In this document: piece after piece, positions 44,277-47,530 of the stretch | How the letters are laid out: the number at the start of each line of letters is the position of its first letter | Position numbering within the stretch: the stretch's first letter is position 1 | Made by a program: the position numbers and the translations under genes | Assembly: GCF_036985595.1 (NCBI RefSeq) | Contig: NZ_BTPU01000086.1 | Location: 1-47,530 of the forward strand | Direction of reading: 5' to 3' | DNA from: Vallitalea maricola | GTDB lineage: Bacteria; Bacillota; Clostridia; Lachnospirales; Vallitaleaceae | Length of the DNA stretch: 47,530 nucleotides | Notes under the pieces: generated by a model | Database searches by the model: none | What the model was told of the DNA's origin: nothing | The model's input: the letters and a program-made list of their open reading frames with translations, nothing else

Positions 44277-44624
44277 ATGGAAGAAAGAAGAAAATATAAG
44301 CGTTTACCCATAAAATTAGAACTTGAAATTAATTCTCTTTTTAAACAGAATAATGACATAATAAAACTTGATAATAAGACCATTGAGGTTATAGATATTT
44401 CTAAAAACGGTATTGGCATATTATGTAGGGATGAATTACCTCTCAACTATTATTTTAATGCAAAAATAGAATTTGATGAAAAAAGATACTTTTACTGTGT
44501 ACTCAAAATAATAAGAAGTAATAAATCCGGAGATAAATATTGCTTAGGCTGTGAATTCGTAGGACTTGCTGAATTCTTGGCAGATAAAGTTGATGAATAT
44601 GAGAAAATATTAAATAAAAAATAA
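44277..44624 (+). CDS. PilZ-domain cyclic-di-GMP receptor protein
   Basis: A 115-residue single-domain PilZ protein. The ATG at 44277 follows AAGGAGAG by seven bases; the GTG at 44256 lies upstream of that site. Both ligand motifs are intact: RxxxR at Arg5-Arg9 (RKYKR) and DxSxxG at Asp40-Gly45 (DISKNG). Binding of cyclic-di-GMP is therefore expected. With no attached output domain it would act by binding a partner, for example in motility or surface polysaccharide control. Two HD-GYP proteins in the same window could set the level of its ligand. Confidence 0.9.
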   Translation: MEERRKYKRLPIKLELEINSLFKQNNDIIKLDNKTIEVIDISKNGIGILCRDELPLNYYFNAKIEFDEKRYFYCVLKIIRSNKSGDKYCLGCEFVGLAEFLADKVDEYEKILNKK

Positions 44625-44690
44625 TAAGGGAAAGTGACGTTATATTTAAGTTAAGGTAACAGTGGCTATGTATAGTCGCTTTCTTATTAT
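44621..44690 (+). other. Long hairpin after the PilZ gene
   Basis: ATAATAAGGGAAAGTGAC at the stop codon of the PilZ gene pairs imperfectly with GTCGCTTTCTTATTAT at 44675-44690, leaving a loop of about 36 bases. No U-run follows on the plus strand. It may be an inefficient terminator or a stabilising 3' structure. Confidence 0.45.
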
Positions 44691-44749
44691 GTAATAAAAA
44701 TTATAAGGGGTTATATCTATGTTTCTGTAATAAAAGGGGTGAAAATAAT

Positions 44750-46843
44750 ATGAACGAATTGGATAAAGCAATAAAAATAGATAGGTACTATGTTAATTCC
44801 AAAGCATTAAATGAAACATACGACCAAATTTATATGTATACAGATGTTTTCATTACATATATGGGTTCAACAATACAACCTGTAAAAATTGAGTTATGGA
44901 TGACTGATAATGAAAAGGAAAATTTGGTTGCTGACATAAGATGCGTTTTAACCGCAAAAAATACATCCAAAGTAACGTTAGAAAATGAGATAGATAGTAT
45001 CAGGACATGGACAGCTGATTTACCAAAATGCTATAGCTTCAAAATAGTTGTAAAAAATGAAAAAGATGAAGAGTTATGCCAGAAAAAATTCGAACATGGT
45101 TTTCGATTCATTGAGATAAATAATGATATGATTCATATAAATGGTAGGCAAGTAACTCTAAATGGAGTTGTCTATAAAAATTATGAGCAAGATAATATAG
45201 AAGCTATGCAGAGAAAATATATTCAAGATATAAGTATAATGAAGAGCAATAACATCAATACGGTAATTACATATGATTATAACAATGCTGAAGTTTTCTA
45301 TGATATGTGCAATAAATATGGATTATATGTAATTAATAAACCTATGACTGAACAAGAACACGAAGAAGAAATCTTATTTGATGAAGAAGAAACCAAGAAT
45401 ATAATATACAAATATATTAATTATTCATGTGTAATTGTATGGAATATAGACAGCAGAGTCAATGTACCAATTAATCTATACAAGAAAATAATGTTATTAG
45501 ACAACACTAGACCAATATACTATGAGGGAAATGCAACAGGACTTAATAATTATAATCCAGTAAGTTTCACTTATAACTTCATAAAAGAAGATGGAAAAAT
45601 GGATGAAGCATCTAAAGAACATCCCATTGCAGGAAGATTCTTATGTGATTATATAATGATTAGTGACGAAGAAACAGAAGAAATAACCCAAAAAGGTATA
45701 GTCTATAATGATAGACATCTAACGCCATACGCATCTGAACTAAAAAAGAAATACGAAATGATAAATATATATCCAAAAGATATCATCAAAGGAATTTTTA
45801 GCATCAAAAATTGTGGCGATTCATCTTCCCTTAAAGATTACGATTTTACATGGGAGATTCTAGAGGATGGTATAGTAATAAAAAGTGGTGAATTGACAGA
45901 TATAGAAATACCTATCAATAAGAGAAAAGATATACATATTGATTATAATATGAAAGATATTCTTGAAAATGCTTGGTACCACATCAATATCAATATGTCT
46001 ACAAAAACAGAATCATGGTGGGCAGAAAAAGGGTATAATGTGGCATGGGCACAATACAGAATACCATACAAAGCACCTAAAAAAAGAAAAATAAAATCAT
46101 CAAAAAAAGCTAGATTAAGAGATAGAAAATTGAAAGTAGAAGTGATTGGTGATAATTTTGAAATAATTGTGGATAAATTGAAAGGTAACATCCGTTCAAT
46201 AGAATTTGATAGACAAGAATATGTCCTATCACCAGTAAAAGTATATATTGACAATGGGTCTAACAGATTAGAGATGTCAAAAGTGAAAGATGTAAAAGTC
46301 ACTAGCACTACAGAAGGAAGCTATGAAATTGACATCATAAGAAAATGTCCACAGATAAAAGGGAATATCAAGACTACATATATAATAGAACCCGATGGTA
46401 GAATAAACATAATTAATAAAATCCGTTCCAGCAATAAATCCATAAAAGTAGGAATGATGTTGGAGATACCAGCTGAGTATAATGATTTTTCATGGCTGGG
46501 TAAAGGACCAAATGATACATACCCTGATATTAATAGTGGAACTAAAGTAGGTTTGTATTACTATAATCTGAATAATTCTATAAAAAGTGGCAATAAATCA
46601 GATGTAAGATGGGCTGCACTTACAGATAGTGACGGAGAAGGATTATTAGTTGAAAGTTGCAAAGACATACTTCTCAATATCTATCCACGTGTACATAGTT
46701 CATATTCTATAAACCAAGAAGAAAATAATAACAAACCAATAATATTGGATGTAAGTTGCACCAGTAAAGCAAAGTACAATATATTTGATACTAGTTCTAC
46801 CGGTGAAGATGTATACGCATTCAGTATAAAACGGGTTATATAA
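44750..46843 (+). CDS. LacZ-like protein (GH2 family) lacking the catalytic glutamates
   Basis: A 697-residue cytoplasmic protein that follows the layout of the middle and C-terminal parts of LacZ beta-galactosidase. FRFIEINNDMIHINGRQVTL matches the start of the GH2 catalytic barrel, and YNVAWAQYRIP and WLGKGPNDTYPD match the C-terminal domains (LacZ has WxGxGPxExYPDR). The acid/base motif WSLGNES is here VWNIDSRV, so Glu has become Arg. The nucleophile motif LCEYAHAMG is LCDYIMISD, so Glu has become Asp. The N-terminal sugar-binding domain is also missing (697 residues against about 1020). GGGGTGA supports the start. It is unlikely to be an active galactosidase; a sugar-binding or structural role is possible. 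An ABC exporter gene follows after 26 bases. Confidence 0.7.
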   Translation: MNELDKAIKIDRYYVNSKALNETYDQIYMYTDVFITYMGSTIQPVKIELWMTDNEKENLVADIRCVLTAKNTSKVTLENEIDSIRTWTADLPKCYSFKIVVKNEKDEELCQKKFEHGFRFIEINNDMIHINGRQVTLNGVVYKNYEQDNIEAMQRKYIQDISIMKSNNINTVITYDYNNAEVFYDMCNKYGLYVINKPMTEQEHEEEILFDEEETKNIIYKYINYSCVIVWNIDSRVNVPINLYKKIMLLDNTRPIYYEGNATGLNNYNPVSFTYNFIKEDGKMDEASKEHPIAGRFLCDYIMISDEETEEITQKGIVYNDRHLTPYASELKKKYEMINIYPKDIIKGIFSIKNCGDSSSLKDYDFTWEILEDGIVIKSGELTDIEIPINKRKDIHIDYNMKDILENAWYHININMSTKTESWWAEKGYNVAWAQYRIPYKAPKKRKIKSSKKARLRDRKLKVEVIGDNFEIIVDKLKGNIRSIEFDRQEYVLSPVKVYIDNGSNRLEMSKVKDVKVTSTTEGSYEIDIIRKCPQIKGNIKTTYIIEPDGRINIINKIRSSNKSIKVGMMLEIPAEYNDFSWLGKGPNDTYPDINSGTKVGLYYYNLNNSIKSGNKSDVRWAALTDSDGEGLLVESCKDILLNIYPRVHSSYSINQEENNNKPIILDVSCTSKAKYNIFDTSSTGEDVYAFSIKRVI

Positions 46844-46869
46844 ATAATTATAAGGATGTGAATTATTTC

Positions 46870-47530
46870 ATGAAACCTAATCGTAAGAAAAATAAGTCAC
46901 AATCGATATTAATAAAATATTTTAAAATATATAAATTCCATTTTTTAGTAGGATTCCTTTCCTTACTAACAGTTGATTTGTTCCAATTACAGATACCTGT
47001 AATAACGGGGAATATAACTGATGGATTACAAAGTGGTAATTATGAGTTTAGTAATTTATTGAACCAAGTTCTTACCCTATTATTGATAGGTATTTTGATA
47101 GCTTGTTTTAGATTTATATGGAGATACTTCATTTTTGGAACATCAAGAAAGATTGAATATGGTCTTAGAAATGATTTCTTTGGTCATTTGGAAAAACTGT
47201 CACTTAGGTTTTTCAATGAACATAAGACAGGAGATCTAATGGCACATGCTACCAATGATTTGAATGCAATCAGAATGATGGTAGGTCCAGGTGTCTTAAT
47301 GTCTTTGGATGCTATCACATTATGTGTATTAGTAATCTATCAGATGATTACTAAGATAAGTCTTAACTTGACATTGGTAGCTATAATACCTTTGCCCCTA
47401 ATAGCTATTGGAGGTATTTTTTTTGGAAGAGCAATAAGAGCTAGATTCAAAGATAAACAGGAAGCTTTTGCTCATATGTCAGAGATGGTACAAGAAAATA
47501 TATCAGGAGTACAGGTAGTAAAAGCTTTTG
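46870..47530 (+). CDS. ABC exporter, N-terminal membrane part (runs off the window)
   Basis: The first 220 residues of a half-size ABC exporter; the frame is open to the window end. The ATG at 46870 follows a GGATGTGA-like site, with a GTG at 46858 as a less likely alternative. Hydrophobic helices and typical exporter segments are visible: KIYKFHFLVGFLSLLTVD, LRNDFFGHLEKLSLRFFNEHKTGDLMAHATNDLNAIR (positions 98-134) and EMVQENISGVQVVKAF at the end. These match YheI/YfiC-type heterodimeric multidrug exporters. The ATPase domain lies beyond the window, and a partner subunit is expected downstream. Confidence 0.85.
   Translation, partial: MKPNRKKNKSQSILIKYFKIYKFHFLVGFLSLLTVDLFQLQIPVITGNITDGLQSGNYEFSNLLNQVLTLLLIGILIACFRFIWRYFIFGTSRKIEYGLRNDFFGHLEKLSLRFFNEHKTGDLMAHATNDLNAIRMMVGPGVLMSLDAITLCVLVIYQMITKISLNLTLVAIIPLPLIAIGGIFFGRAIRARFKDKQEAFAHMSEMVQENISGVQVVKAF

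Noticed and set aside
44624..44749. Cyclic-di-GMP riboswitch between the PilZ gene and the LacZ-like gene.
   Set aside because: The hairpin there does not show the conserved core of GEMM-type riboswitches.
1..47530. CRISPR arrays, tRNA or rRNA genes, insertion sequences and prophage genes.
   Set aside because: I found no regularly spaced direct repeats, no tRNA cloverleaf with a CCA end, and no transposase, integrase or phage structural protein on either strand.

Overview
This window is AT-rich, densely coded DNA of Clostridia type. Start sites usually carry strong AAGGAGG or GGGGTGA ribosome-binding sites, and TTG/GTG starts are frequent. The gene set (family II CBS-pyrophosphatase, HD-GYP proteins, DUF342, XpaC/TelA, a YtrA-type GntR regulator, a Cys-type sulfatase and a GH4 glycosidase, each of the last two beside an AraC regulator) fits a free-living, glycan-using anaerobic Bacillota. 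I cannot name the genus. I saw no rRNA, tRNA, CRISPR array, insertion sequence or prophage.

Layout. 1-6300: the tail of an RHS-repeat protein, two unrecognised exported or membrane-anchored proteins, a large secreted subtilisin-like protease and a small unknown protein. 6600-9080: an XpaC-like/TelA-like pair. 9226-16370 (minus strand): a ribosomally made peptide (RiPP) operon. In transcription order it holds an ABC exporter, a 60-residue Cys-rich precursor, a radical SAM/SPASM maturase, a TIGR04066-type protein, an acyl-carrier-like protein without the usual serine, an unknown protein and a cytoplasmic subtilase. 16595-19845 (plus strand, divergent): a YtrA-like repressor with a clear operator, an ABC ATPase and a membrane protein. 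19904-24507: a QueG-like iron-sulfur protein, sulfatase plus AraC regulator, and an HD-GYP protein. 24756-32770: pyrophosphatase, tandem-HD protein, UvrD-like helicase and hybrid histidine kinase. 32887-36011: YesL-like membrane protein, GH4 glycosidase and AraC regulator. 36171-41684: DUF342, GAF and TPR proteins, then thioredoxin reductase. 42003-47530: NlpC/P60 hydrolase, upp, PilZ protein, a LacZ-like protein that has lost its catalytic glutamates, and the start of an ABC exporter.

The most interesting system is the RiPP operon. It matches the clostridial CLI_3235/CcpM type, predicted bioinformatically from genomes but, as far as I know, without a characterised product. The sequence suggests a route: the maturase modifies CxCxCxCxxCxC, the subtilase removes the leader, and the exporter, which lacks a C39 peptidase domain, exports the product. 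The divergent YtrA-type operon is a candidate immunity or sensing module. Its promoter carries a perfect 13-bp inverted repeat around the -10 box, and a TAATACAG motif also occurs at the RiPP promoter.

Several genes point to cyclic-di-GMP signalling (two HD-GYP proteins and a PilZ protein with intact binding motifs). Another group handles sugars under local AraC control.
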